From Flavobacterium piscinae (GTDB lineage: Bacteria; Bacteroidota; Bacteroidia; Flavobacteriales; Flavobacteriaceae): a DNA stretch of 64,000 bases. The DNA is taken from assembly GCF_004122145.1 (NCBI RefSeq), contig NZ_SBKQ01000004.1:124001-188000 (forward strand), in the 5' to 3' direction. This document shows, in pieces, positions 49,507-59,033 of this stretch. Within the stretch, counting starts at the first letter, position 1, and the number at the start of each line of letters is the position of its first letter. The position numbers and the translations under genes were made by a program. The notes below the pieces were generated by a model that was not told the origin of the DNA, made no database searches, and was given only the letters and a program-made list of their open reading frames with translations.

Positions 49507-50690
49507 TGGAAGAAATCCTGATTATATCCAATTATTATCCACCTGAAAAAGGAGCAGCGGCCAATCGAATTGAGCAATTAGCATTAAAATTAAAGCAAAA
49601 TAAGTACAACGTTTCCGTTGTTTGTCCGTTAGCAAATTATCCGAAAGGTGAGCTTTTCCCTGAATACAAAGGTAAATTTTCGGTAACTGAAGTGCTTCAG
49701 GAAATTACGGTTAAACGATTGTGGATTTATCCGAGTAACAGTAAAAATTTTATAGTCCGCGTTTTTTCTATTTTATCTTTTTCTTTAAGTCTTTTTTTCT
49801 TTTTAATGTTCAAAAAAACACCAAAAAAAATAATTGTTCAATCGCCTCCTTTATTGCTTTCCTTTATTTCTGTTTTTACGCTTTCTTTTAAATCTAAAAA
49901 AATAATCCTCAATGTTTCTGATTTATGGCCATTAGCGGCAATCGAATTGGGAGTGATAAAAATAAATTCTATATCACACAAGTTTTTGTGCTTTTTAGAA
50001 CGTTTTATCTACAAAAAAGCTACTTTAATTTTAGGTCAATCCGACGAAATTATTGCTCATGTAAGAAGTATTTATCCTGCTAAAAATTGCTATTTATACC
50101 GTAATTTTCCCGACCATAAAACAGCGGAGTTTGGTTTAACGACAACACTTGATGAGCCAATCAAAATTTTTTATGCCGGCCTTTTGGGAGTCGCTCAGGG
50201 TGTTTTTGAACTGTGTAAGCAAATTAATTTAGAAAGTCTACCTGTTGAGCTCCACCTTTTTGGTGATGGAGCAGAAAAAAAACAACTTGAAGATTATCTT
50301 CAAAACCACTCCAAGAAAAAAATCTTTTTTCATGGTATGATGGAAAGAAAACAATTACTCAATGAACTTAAAACGTTTGACATTGCATTAGTTCCATTAA
50401 AAACTAGAATTTACGGATCAGTTCCTTCTAAAATTTTTGAGTATGGCTCGTTGGGTTTTCCGGTATTATATTTTGGCGGCGGCGAAGGAGAAGATATTGT
50501 AAGAGAAAATAAATTAGGTTGGATTGCACCCGTTGGTGATTATGTTTCTTTGAATAACGAAATTAAAGTAATTGCTGAACTTAGAAAGGAAGATTTAAAA
50601 AGCATAAAAAATGACGTGTTCCAAAAAGCGGAAAAATCATTTAATTTAGATAATCAGATTGCCGAATTATTATCAAAAAATGTGTTTTAG
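49506..50690 (+). CDS. Glycosyltransferase family 4 (WbuB-like)
   Basis: This 394-residue GT-B enzyme begins EILIISNYYPPEKGAAANRIEQLALKL, as do WbuB-type transferases. A hydrophobic segment near 85-125 (VRVFSILSFSLSLFFFLMF and PPLLLSFISVFTLSF) suggests membrane association. The donor site includes IFYAGLLGVAQGVFELCKQI, HLFGDGAEKKQLEDYL, IALVPLKTRIYGSVPSKIFEYGSLGFPV. It probably adds a HexNAc sugar to the lipid-linked repeat, as WbuB does. It runs into the convergent sugar-phosphate transferase gene with a four-base overlap. Confidence 0.88.
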   Translation: MEEILIISNYYPPEKGAAANRIEQLALKLKQNKYNVSVVCPLANYPKGELFPEYKGKFSVTEVLQEITVKRLWIYPSNSKNFIVRVFSILSFSLSLFFFLMFKKTPKKIIVQSPPLLLSFISVFTLSFKSKKIILNVSDLWPLAAIELGVIKINSISHKFLCFLERFIYKKATLILGQSDEIIAHVRSIYPAKNCYLYRNFPDHKTAEFGLTTTLDEPIKIFYAGLLGVAQGVFELCKQINLESLPVELHLFGDGAEKKQLEDYLQNHSKKKIFFHGMMERKQLLNELKTFDIALVPLKTRIYGSVPSKIFEYGSLGFPVLYFGGGEGEDIVRENKLGWIAPVGDYVSLNNEIKVIAELRKEDLKSIKNDVFQKAEKSFNLDNQIAELLSKNVF

Positions 50691-52054
50691 TAGGCTTTCT
50701 CTTCTCCTTTGAAAATATTTAAGACCGTTTGAATAATAATTTTTATGTCTAACACAAAAGACCAATTTTCAATATAAAAAACATCAAATTTGATTCGATT
50801 AATCATGTCTTCATCGGTCTCAATTTCTCCTCTAAAACCTTTCACTTGAGCCAGGCCGGTAATTCCCGGCTTAACATAGTGACGAACCATATACTTTTTA
50901 ACTTTATTACCATAGGCTTTATTTTGTGACCAAAGGTGTGGTCTTGGACCAACAACGGACATATCACCCATTAAAACGTTAAAAAATTGGGGCATCTCAT
51001 CTAAACTGGTTTTTCTGAGAAAGCGGCCAATTTTTGTTACCCTTGGATCATTTTTAGAAGCCTCTTTTTCTGTTGTTTGATTAATTTGCATTGATCTGAA
51101 CTTATAACAGAAAAATTCTTCTTCATCTAAACCGGGTCTTCCTTGTTTAAAAAACACCGGCCCTTTTGACTCAAGTTTAATCAAAATGGCGAGTATTGGC
51201 ATTAACCATGATAATAGAAAAGTAATTACAAAAAGAGAAAACAAAACATCAAATATTCTTTTAAAAGTTTTGGTTGTTGGTTCATGTAACAACGTTCGTT
51301 GTAATGAAAGAACCGGAAACATTTCGTAATAATCTATTTTAAGATTTTTAGAAAAAATTTGTTTTGTGTCGGGAATAAATTTAATTGTTTTGTTATTTTC
51401 GTCAGAAAACTCAACTAAATCTTTTAATTGTTCATTAGTTATTTCGTTTAAGGAACAATAAATTTCATCTATTTTATTTTCAATAACATAATTTTTTATG
51501 TCTGCCACTTTTCCTTTAATTTGATCATTGACTTTTTTATCTGAAAAATATCCAAAGAAACGATAACCATAGTCATTTCGTTTTTCAAAAAGCTCTTTCA
51601 AATTTTTAGCTTCTTGCGTGTAACCAATAATAATAGCGTTACGAAAATTGCTTCCGGTTATTATTCGATACTTTTTTAGATAATAGAAAAGTAAATATTT
51701 GACTAAAACAACAAGAATAAAGCTAATTGTCATAAAAATCGCTATCGCTTTTCCGCTAAAAATAGATTCTTTAGCAAAAGGAAAAAAAGCAATAACTACT
51801 AAACAAAAAACAACAAACTGTTTAAGAATTTTGGAGAGGATTTCTACAGGGGTTGTAAATCGATATACTTCATAAAAGCCAACGAAAAAAGCTATCAAAG
51901 ACCAAGTAATTAGCAGATATGGTTCAAAAATAAAAAAATTCACACGATGTTCATCAAACAAAAGGAGTGATAAAAATACAATAACCAATAAGTCTAATAA
52001 AACGCTTATTGGCCTAATGTATTTAGAATATCTTCCTTTTTGAGCTGCTACCAT
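50687..52054 (-). CDS. Polyprenyl-phosphate sugar-1-phosphate transferase (WcaJ/WbaP-like)
   Basis: This 455-residue initiating enzyme of surface glycan synthesis transfers sugar-1-phosphate to undecaprenyl phosphate. Four to five N-terminal membrane helices are followed by a CoA-binding-like domain (RNAIIIGYTQEAKNLKELFEKRNDYGYRFFGYF). The bacterial sugar-transferase domain includes KRIFDVLFSLFVITFLLSWLMP, KGPVFFKQGRPGLDEEEFFCYKFRSMQ, TSLDEMPQFFNVLMGDMSVVGPRPH and VKPGITGLAQVKGFRGE. It is the last gene of a five-gene minus operon. Confidence 0.94.
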   Translation of the reverse strand: MVAAQKGRYSKYIRPISVLLDLLVIVFLSLLLFDEHRVNFFIFEPYLLITWSLIAFFVGFYEVYRFTTPVEILSKILKQFVVFCLVVIAFFPFAKESIFSGKAIAIFMTISFILVVLVKYLLFYYLKKYRIITGSNFRNAIIIGYTQEAKNLKELFEKRNDYGYRFFGYFSDKKVNDQIKGKVADIKNYVIENKIDEIYCSLNEITNEQLKDLVEFSDENNKTIKFIPDTKQIFSKNLKIDYYEMFPVLSLQRTLLHEPTTKTFKRIFDVLFSLFVITFLLSWLMPILAILIKLESKGPVFFKQGRPGLDEEEFFCYKFRSMQINQTTEKEASKNDPRVTKIGRFLRKTSLDEMPQFFNVLMGDMSVVGPRPHLWSQNKAYGNKVKKYMVRHYVKPGITGLAQVKGFRGEIETDEDMINRIKFDVFYIENWSFVLDIKIIIQTVLNIFKGEEKAY

Positions 52055-52057
52055 TTT

Positions 52058-53041
52058 TTAATGAATAAATCCCGCAAAGTCTTTGTGCTCTTCTTTTAAT
52101 AATTCTTCTGTAGAAAGTGTTTTAAAATAATCATACGTAATTTTCATGCCTTCTGATCGAGAAACTTTTGGTTCCCATCCAAGTATTTCCCTTGCTTTAG
52201 AAATATCCGGTTGTCTTTGTAGCGGATCGTTTATAGGTAATGGATAATACACCACCTTTTGCTTAGTTCCTGTAAGTTTAATGATTTCTTCTGCAAAATC
52301 TTTAATAGTGATTTCATCCGGGTTTCCAATGTTTACCGGTAAATTATAATCAGAAAGAAGTAGTCTGTATATTCCTTCAACTTGATCGTCCACATAACAG
52401 AATGATCGGGTTTGCATTCCATCACCAAAAATGGTTAAATCTTCACCACGTAATGCCTGACCAATAAATGCTGGAATAACACGGCCGTCGTTTAATCGCA
52501 TTCGTGGGCCATAAGTGTTGAAAATACGAACAATTCTAGTTTCTAATCCATGAAAAGTGTGGTAGGCCATCGTAATCGATTCTTGAAAACGCTTAGCTTC
52601 ATCGTAAACACCGCGAGGACCAATGGTGTTTACATTTCCGTAATATTCTTCTGTTTGAGGATGAATTAGAGGATCTCCATATACTTCTGATGTGGAGGCA
52701 ATCAAAATTCTTGCTCTTTTAACCCGAGCCAAACCAAGCAAGTTGTGTGTTCCTAACGAACCAACTTTTAGCGTTTGAATAGGTATTTTTAAATAATCAA
52801 TTGGGCTGGCCGGTGAGGCAAAATGAAGAATGTAATCTAATTTTCCCGGTACAAATACAAATTTGGTTACATCGTGATGATAAAACTCGAAGTTTTTATC
52901 CTTAAATAGATGTTGAATGTTTTTTAAGTCTCCGGTAATTAAATTATCCATGCCGATAACATAATAGCCTTCTGCAATAAATCGGTCACAAAGGTGCGAG
53001 CCTAAAAATCCGGCTGCTCCTGTTATAAGTATTCTTTTCAT
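52058..53041 (-). CDS. UDP-glucuronate decarboxylase (UDP-xylose synthase)
   Basis: This 327-residue extended SDR enzyme converts UDP-glucuronate to UDP-xylose. The NAD-binding motif is [11 protein letters not shown] (7-17) and the catalytic Tyr146 and Lys150 lie in [35 protein letters not shown] and [18 protein letters not shown] are typical of UXS. The expected supplier, UDP-glucose 6-dehydrogenase, is not in this window. It is followed by the initiating transferase after three bases. Confidence 0.93.
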   Translation of the reverse strand: MKRILITGAAGFLGSHLCDRFIAEGYYVIGMDNLITGDLKNIQHLFKDKNFEFYHHDVTKFVFVPGKLDYILHFASPASPIDYLKIPIQTLKVGSLGTHNLLGLARVKRARILIASTSEVYGDPLIHPQTEEYYGNVNTIGPRGVYDEAKRFQESITMAYHTFHGLETRIVRIFNTYGPRMRLNDGRVIPAFIGQALRGEDLTIFGDGMQTRSFCYVDDQVEGIYRLLLSDYNLPVNIGNPDEITIKDFAEEIIKLTGTKQKVVYYPLPINDPLQRQPDISKAREILGWEPKVSRSEGMKITYDYFKTLSTEELLKEEHKDFAGFIH

Positions 53042-53042
53042 A

Positions 53043-54377
53043 TTACATTTTTTTTAGGGGCGAATACTGTTTTGCATTAAAAAGACAGTAAAGTAAACTA
53101 AAAAACATCACGCCTCTTTGTCTCCACAAAAAAGATTCTGTCAAAAATAAACTTATCATTAGAACTGCAAAAGCAATTTGGATAAAATCTTTGTTTTTTA
53201 TTGCATTCTTTAAATTAAAAGTAAGTAATAGTACTAAAATGAAAAAACCAAAAAAGCCTAATTCAGCAAAATTTTGAATGTATTGATTGTGGAAGTTTTT
53301 ATTTTGGTAACCTTCTTTGTCACCATTACCTCTGTATACATCATATTTTATAGCTTTTTGATCAAGTTTTTTATAAGAAGCATTTAGGCCATAACCTGTC
53401 CAAAAAACGTTTTCTTCTTTAAAAAGTTCTAAAAAAATTCGAGCTTGATACACCCGAAAAGCCGTCCCGGGGAAAAAGTCGTTGGGTGAAAATTTTTCGT
53501 TTGTCCATGCTTCTTTGATACTTAATACATTCACTCCTTCTAAACTTTTATCAAGATCCAGTACTGTGTGACTGATGCTCTTTTCAGTATTGGATTGAAA
53601 TTCTGCCATAAATCTGTCTTTGATTTTTCCAACAAACAGAAAAGAACTAACCACTAAACCAACAACAATTAAATTCCGCAAACGCATTTTATGTCCGCTT
53701 TTTGAAAAAAAGAAAAACTCAATTAATACTAAGAGTATAAAAACAATAATGATGTTTTTGGAAGATAAAAGAAATAGAAAGATAAAAAGTAATAAAGTAA
53801 GACCTACTTCTAGTTTAGATTTGATTTCTTTAGTGAAAAAGTAGAAAAAAGCAATTGATACATATACTGAAACATGAATTGCGTTTACTTCTTTTGTAAC
53901 CAATTCATGATAAAAAAACACATTTGAATCAGCATTCAACAGGAACCTGACGACCGCTTTTACCAAGTAAAAAACAACATAAACCACCATCGCATAGCTG
54001 TAGTATTTTACAATCTTTTGCCGCTGTTCCTTTGAAAACGGTTTCATTATCATAAAACAGAGCGGAATGAGTATTAACCCAATCTCTTTGGGTATGGCTT
54101 TGAGAGTTGCTTTTGTATCAATACTCCAGAAATAGGAAACAACCATCAATAAAAAAAGGACAATAAGCAGAAAAAGAGTGGATTGAAAATTAAACTTGAC
54201 CTCTTTAATCTTTAAGAATACTGACAGCAGAAAGAAACCTAATAGAACATTATTAACTCCGTATGGCATTGGAATGGTACAGAGTAGCAACAAAAAAGGA
54301 ATAAATGAAAAATGTTGTTTATTTTCCTTTTTTAGATCTTGCCATACATTGCTCAAAAAGGTTAAGGTATTCTCCAT
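53043..54377 (-). CDS. O-antigen ligase/polymerase family protein (Wzy/WaaL-like), first copy
   Basis: This 444-residue protein has 10-12 membrane helices and a large loop near 270-350 carrying [74 protein letters not shown]. The loop with HNQYxxxFAExGxxGF matches the Wzy_C/O-antigen ligase family. It polymerises repeat units or attaches the polymer to lipid A. It starts inside the upstream glycosyltransferase gene (59-base overlap), and this start is the only ATG before the first helix. Confidence 0.88.
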   Translation of the reverse strand: MENTLTFLSNVWQDLKKENKQHFSFIPFLLLLCTIPMPYGVNNVLLGFFLLSVFLKIKEVKFNFQSTLFLLIVLFLLMVVSYFWSIDTKATLKAIPKEIGLILIPLCFMIMKPFSKEQRQKIVKYYSYAMVVYVVFYLVKAVVRFLLNADSNVFFYHELVTKEVNAIHVSVYVSIAFFYFFTKEIKSKLEVGLTLLLFIFLFLLSSKNIIIVFILLVLIEFFFFSKSGHKMRLRNLIVVGLVVSSFLFVGKIKDRFMAEFQSNTEKSISHTVLDLDKSLEGVNVLSIKEAWTNEKFSPNDFFPGTAFRVYQARIFLELFKEENVFWTGYGLNASYKKLDQKAIKYDVYRGNGDKEGYQNKNFHNQYIQNFAELGFFGFFILVLLLTFNLKNAIKNKDFIQIAFAVLMISLFLTESFLWRQRGVMFFSLLYCLFNAKQYSPLKKM

Positions 54378-55425
54378 TTATTTTATCCCAATTAAATTCA
54401 TTTACAATGGCTTCGTAGTTGTTTTGAATGATTTGCAAGTTATCATTTTTTTTGATAGTGAGCAGTAAATTTTTCACCTCTTCTGCATTAGCAAAATAAT
54501 AACCGTTTTGTTTAATTATTCCTTTATTAAAATCATTGTTGTGGGCTAAAATTAATGCTTTGGAGGCCATGGCTTCCAATAATGAAGGATTCGTTCCACC
54601 CACAGAATGACCATGAAAATATAGTTTTGAAAAATAACGAAGGTTATTGAGGTGTTCTAAATTGTAAATAGCACCCATAAATCGAATAGATGCATGATTT
54701 TGGTATCTGTTCTTTAAATATTTTCCATATTTGGTATTGTGGTTTCCTATGACCAAAATCGGTGTTGAATCATTACTTTTTACTACACCATCTAACACCA
54801 TTTGAAGATTATTTTCGGGTTCAAAGCGAGCCATAATCATGTTGAAGTTTTCTTTTTCAACATGATATTCTTTTAAAACGGCTTCATTTGGATTGGTAAA
54901 CGGATGAGCTCCATAAGCAATGTATGTAGACTCTTTTTTATATCTTTTTTTTAAAAAAGATTGTATTCCCATAGAGTCAGAAACTAAATAATCGCTACTC
55001 ATCGCGGCTAAGCGTTCTGCAAATCGCAAAAATTGCTGCACTAGACGATTATACTTGGAGCGTTTCCATTCGATGCCGTCCATATTGGTTATGATGATTG
55101 GTTTTTTGGGAAGTAGAAAAAACCAAATGGAATTACTGGTGTAACCTAATTGTAAGATAATATCAAAATCTCTTTTTCGGGAATCGATAATGCAGTTATA
55201 ATCATAAATAAACTGACCGAAGGTTCCATATTTATATTCCGGATCGTGTTGATGAATTATATTTACACCATGAAAGGTATTTTCTTGAAACTGGTGATTA
55301 TGAGAATTATAGCAGTATACTTCGTGTCCTTTTTGAACCAAATACACTGAAAAAAATTCAGCAAATTGTTCAAAACCTCCATAATAGTTGGGGATGCCTC
55401 GTGTACCTAAAATGGCTATTTTCAT
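54319..55425 (-). CDS. DUF1972 glycosyltransferase (GT4, rhamnosyltransferase-like)
   Basis: This 368-residue GT-B enzyme starts MKIAILGTRGIPNYYGGFEQFAEFFSVYL, the DUF1972 signature. Donor-site segments are FNMIMARFEPENNLQMVLDGV, FHGHSVGGTNPSLLEAMASKALILAHNNDFNKGI and NAEEVKNLLLTI. Characterised relatives transfer rhamnose or similar sugars in O-antigen repeats. The 3' end overlaps the next gene by 59 bases. Confidence 0.9.
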   Translation of the reverse strand: MKIAILGTRGIPNYYGGFEQFAEFFSVYLVQKGHEVYCYNSHNHQFQENTFHGVNIIHQHDPEYKYGTFGQFIYDYNCIIDSRKRDFDIILQLGYTSNSIWFFLLPKKPIIITNMDGIEWKRSKYNRLVQQFLRFAERLAAMSSDYLVSDSMGIQSFLKKRYKKESTYIAYGAHPFTNPNEAVLKEYHVEKENFNMIMARFEPENNLQMVLDGVVKSNDSTPILVIGNHNTKYGKYLKNRYQNHASIRFMGAIYNLEHLNNLRYFSKLYFHGHSVGGTNPSLLEAMASKALILAHNNDFNKGIIKQNGYYFANAEEVKNLLLTIKKNDNLQIIQNNYEAIVNEFNWDKINGEYLNLFEQCMARSKKGK

Positions 55426-55505
55426 TCTACTTGCTAGGTTGTTCTAATGGCAAAAATAGGATTTTAGAACAAACAAACGGAAAGAAATCAAATAAAATTA
55501 AGACG

Positions 55506-56615
55506 CTATATATGCTCTAGTGCAACACGATATGCTTTAATCGTTGTTGCAGCGGTTTCCTCCCACGTATATTTTTGCAGAATCTTTTCTTTTAACATAG
55601 GATCAACGGGGGAATCAAAGGCTTTTGTGATGGCGTCTGTAATTGAATTTACATCATCCGGTTCACAATAAAACGCATAGTCTTCAAAATAATCATACGT
55701 ATCTCCTTTTGTTGTAACAACTATATTTTTGCCCATGGCAGCGGCTTCTAACGATGACAAGCCCGGAGTTTCCATCCAGCTTACTAAAGCATGAACTCTT
55801 GAGACTTCGTATAATTGTCTTAACTCTTGATGTGAAACCGCCCCTAAAAAAGTAACATTAGCACCTGCTTCTTTTCGAACTTGGTCTACGTATTTTTTTT
55901 GATTTTTAGATTCATTTCCAACTAACACTAGATGATAATCGGTATTTTTAATGGCTCTTACTAAATTTAAAGTAGATTTTCTTCCTTCAATTCTGGCAGC
56001 ACATAAAATACAGTCTTTAAACCTGTTGTAAGGATTGTTTTGATTGTCTATTTCAGAGGTAAAAACCGATTTATCTATGGCATTTGGGATGCTGACATAT
56101 TTGGGGTTATTTAGCTTAAAATCAAGAATAACTCTATTCATTTCAGAATGAGAATTAGGCAAGAAAACAATGGTGTTGTCAACAATTTCTTTCATTAAGC
56201 CATAATAGCCTTTAAAAATCATTTTATATACACCTTTGTGCATTCGTTTGCCTTTGTAATGCTTTACTAGGTTTTTTACAAATGCAATTTGATAAGGGGA
56301 TAAATAGTTCGCAATTTGTTGAAATAAACCTCCTCTTGCTTTACGCTCAAATTCTGTGTAAAGTCCATAAATGGTTGAAAGTACAATTTTTTTGTTTTGT
56401 TTTTTTGCATTGAGCATCTGAATATAAATATCTTGAGGCTCCATCAAATTAAATAAATGAACTAAATCATAATTATCCAAATTAGGTTCTAATTCTAAAG
56501 AAATATCAACAGATACCCCTTCTTTTTCTAAAAACTCTTTCGTTTTTAACATTTGAACCATGTCTCCACCGGGTGCGTCAAATAAATTTGTTCTGGTTTG
56601 AAATAAAACTTTCAT
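55506..56615 (-). CDS. Glycosyltransferase family 4 protein
   Basis: This 369-residue GT-B protein begins KVLFQTRTNLFDAPGGDMVQMLKTKEFLEKEG. The donor site comprises ILCAARIEGRKSTLNLVRAIKNTDYHLVLVGN, VTFLGAVSHQELRQLYEVSRVHALVSWMETPGLSSLEAAAMGKNIVVT and the helix YFEDYAFYCEPDDVNSITDAI. The sugar is unknown. It is the first gene of the minus operon that ends with the initiating transferase. An exact TATATTTG element lies at 56642-56635, twenty bases before the ATG. Confidence 0.9.
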   Translation of the reverse strand: MKVLFQTRTNLFDAPGGDMVQMLKTKEFLEKEGVSVDISLELEPNLDNYDLVHLFNLMEPQDIYIQMLNAKKQNKKIVLSTIYGLYTEFERKARGGLFQQIANYLSPYQIAFVKNLVKHYKGKRMHKGVYKMIFKGYYGLMKEIVDNTIVFLPNSHSEMNRVILDFKLNNPKYVSIPNAIDKSVFTSEIDNQNNPYNRFKDCILCAARIEGRKSTLNLVRAIKNTDYHLVLVGNESKNQKKYVDQVRKEAGANVTFLGAVSHQELRQLYEVSRVHALVSWMETPGLSSLEAAAMGKNIVVTTKGDTYDYFEDYAFYCEPDDVNSITDAITKAFDSPVDPMLKEKILQKYTWEETAATTIKAYRVALEHI

Positions 56616-56686
56616 ATAGGCATTTTATACCTTGCAAATATAGTTTTTATTAGTAGTTTTACATTTCAATATTTTTACTTTAATAA

Positions 56687-57805
56687 ATGAAAAAAGTTCT
56701 ATTTGTTTTCGGAACTCGACCAGAAGCCATAAAAATGGCCCCATTAATAAAAAATTTTTCTGAAGACAAACACTTTGATGTAAAAATTGCAGTCACAGCA
56801 CAACATCGTGAAATGCTGGATCAGGTCTTACATTTTTTTGAAATAAATGTCGATTATGATCTTAATATTATGAAGCCAAATCAGTCTTTACATGAATTAA
56901 CGGCTCGTTTAGTTTCCAGAATCACGGATGATATTTTATTAAAAGAACCTTTTGATTTTGTATTTGTACAAGGCGATACTACCACTGTTTTAGCAACTTC
57001 TTTAGCGGCATTTTATCAAAAAATTAAAGTTATTCACATTGAAGCCGGGTTAAGAAGTGACGATATGTACTCTCCTTTTCCGGAAGAAATGAACCGTGTT
57101 TTGACTTCTAAACTTACTTTTGCTCATTTTTGTCCAACAAAAAATGCACAACAAAATTTAATTAAGGAGGGAATTAAAGACAATGTTTTTGTGGTAGGTA
57201 ACACAGTTATTGATGCGTTATTGATGGGTCTTAATAAGATTAATTCGACCAATGAACAAATTATGTTTGAAAAATTTAAGAACATCGATTTTTCAAAAAA
57301 AATTATTTTGGTTACTTGTCACCGTAGAGAAAATTTCGGAAAACCATTTGAAGAAATATGTCAAGCTATATTAAGTATTGCAAAACAAAAGGATAAAACG
57401 GTTGAAATTGTTTATCCTGTTCATTTAAATCCAAATATCAAAGAATACGCCCACAAGTGGTTAATCGCTTCTAACATCAAACTCATTTCCCCCTTAGATT
57501 ATCCGGAACTAATATGGATGATGAGTAAAAGTAATTTGATATTAACAGACTCCGGAGGAATTCAAGAAGAAGCACCAAGTTTAGGAAAACCGGTATTGGT
57601 TTTGAGAAAAGTAACCGAACGAACAGAAGGTGTAGAAGCCGGAACTGCTGTTTTGGTTGGATCAAATTATGATAAAATTTGTGCAGAGACGGTTAAATTG
57701 CTTGACAATGAGAATTATTATTCAAAAATTGCATCTGCTTCAAATCCGTATGGAGATGGAACAACCAGTAAACAAATTAAAACTATTCTAAAATCTTTTG
57801 AGTAG
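56687..57805 (+). CDS. wecB: UDP-N-acetylglucosamine 2-epimerase (non-hydrolysing), second paralogue
   Basis: This 372-residue canonical WecB has MKKVLFVFGTRPEAIKMAPLI (N-terminal), VQGDTTTVLATSLAAFYQKI, HIEAGLRSDDMYSPFPEEMNRVLTSKL, VTCHRRENFGKPFEEI and LTDSGGIQEEAPSLGKPVLVLRKVTERTEG. It makes UDP-ManNAc from UDP-GlcNAc. It stands alone on the plus strand, divergent from one minus operon and overlapping the next by 23 bases at its 3' end. No UDP-ManNAc dehydrogenase (wecC) is visible nearby. Confidence 0.93.
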   Translation: MKKVLFVFGTRPEAIKMAPLIKNFSEDKHFDVKIAVTAQHREMLDQVLHFFEINVDYDLNIMKPNQSLHELTARLVSRITDDILLKEPFDFVFVQGDTTTVLATSLAAFYQKIKVIHIEAGLRSDDMYSPFPEEMNRVLTSKLTFAHFCPTKNAQQNLIKEGIKDNVFVVGNTVIDALLMGLNKINSTNEQIMFEKFKNIDFSKKIILVTCHRRENFGKPFEEICQAILSIAKQKDKTVEIVYPVHLNPNIKEYAHKWLIASNIKLISPLDYPELIWMMSKSNLILTDSGGIQEEAPSLGKPVLVLRKVTERTEGVEAGTAVLVGSNYDKICAETVKLLDNENYYSKIASASNPYGDGTTSKQIKTILKSFE

Positions 57806-59033
57806 ACTTTTGGGAGCTTATTCTTTCGGAAAGAGCAATTAATAATCCCACTAAAATAGCTTTTGTATCGGCTTTAAAATAGAATCCCATAAACACCCAA
57901 TACGAAATAAAAAGAAACAGTGCTGTTCCGGTAATCAAATAATTCAAATTGGTTAATTCTTGATTGTTTGTTATTTGCTTTCTAAATAAAAGAAAAATGG
58001 ATAAACTTAAAAGTATAAGCCCAAAAATTCCCGATTTTAAATAAACAGTCATAAATCCATTATGAAGGATTGAAATATAGCGTAAAGAAGCATCATCTAA
58101 CCAAACTTCTTTTTTTAAATCTACCTTTGAGCCAAGCCCTTTTCCGAACAAAACAGAAAAAGCACCATCATTTCTCATTTGCCGATAGGTATTGATGTTT
58201 TCCACCGATCGATAATTATCGTTAAAATCTTTATAATCCTCAGTATTTATTTTGGTTTTAAAGGGTTCGGTTGGGGCTATTTTTACTTTGTATAGAAAAG
58301 CTTCAATGCCTTTACCGTTTCGTTTAGGGTTGTAATAAAGAATAGCAGAATAAGCAACTAAACCTGCGAGTACTAAAGAAAATAAGATGGTTGCATTTCT
58401 TCTGTTTGGTACAAAATAACCTTTCATTGCCAAGAATAAAATCCCAAATTGTAGAAAATTGGTTCTGGATAAATAAAATGCTGAGGATAATACCAAGAGC
58501 GTTAGAAAAATACTTTTTTTGTTACGAGATAAGGCTACTCCAAATTTATCGCTAAAAAGTAGTAAAATGATAACATAGATTTCAAAATCACTAAAAAACC
58601 CTGCAAAACCTCTAATTTGGTGAATATTTCTAAAGCCGACAAAAACAATTCCATAAAAAACAATAAACAGGTGGAATATTGCTAATAAAACACCGGTATA
58701 AATAACTGTTTGCAAAGGATCTTTCAAGCTATTTCTACACAGTTGGTATCCTACTAATAATCCAATAATGGGTTTGGCCAAATAGGTTATATCCCGAATA
58801 AAATCATAACTGCCAAAATCTTGAAAAAAACTACTGAACAAAGCGATTCCTAAAATCAATGTAAATAAACCAACTTGAATCAATAGTTGTTTACTGTATG
58901 TTCTTCGTAACGAAACAGCCATCGTTGCCGACCAAACCAAAAATGTAAGTTCATAATTGTTTAAATAGGGAACAGCAACACAAAGTGTAAATAAAATGGA
59001 GTGTATAATTTTTTTTGAAAAACTAAATTTCAT
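57783..59033 (-). CDS. O-antigen polymerase/ligase-like membrane protein, second copy
   Basis: This 416-residue protein has 10-12 membrane helices. A large outer loop near 235-310 (SAILYYNPKRNGKGIEAF, QMRNDGAFSVLFGKGLGSKVDLKKE, ILHNGFMTVYLKSGIFGLILLSLS) has the LHNGFxxVYLKxGxxGL motif of the Wzy/O-antigen ligase family. It is unlike the first copy in sequence. One of the two may polymerise and the other ligate; this cannot be decided here. It overlaps the flippase upstream by 11 bases. Confidence 0.83.
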   Translation of the reverse strand: MKFSFSKKIIHSILFTLCVAVPYLNNYELTFLVWSATMAVSLRRTYSKQLLIQVGLFTLILGIALFSSFFQDFGSYDFIRDITYLAKPIIGLLVGYQLCRNSLKDPLQTVIYTGVLLAIFHLFIVFYGIVFVGFRNIHQIRGFAGFFSDFEIYVIILLLFSDKFGVALSRNKKSIFLTLLVLSSAFYLSRTNFLQFGILFLAMKGYFVPNRRNATILFSLVLAGLVAYSAILYYNPKRNGKGIEAFLYKVKIAPTEPFKTKINTEDYKDFNDNYRSVENINTYRQMRNDGAFSVLFGKGLGSKVDLKKEVWLDDASLRYISILHNGFMTVYLKSGIFGLILLSLSIFLLFRKQITNNQELTNLNYLITGTALFLFISYWVFMGFYFKADTKAILVGLLIALSERISSQKSTQKILE

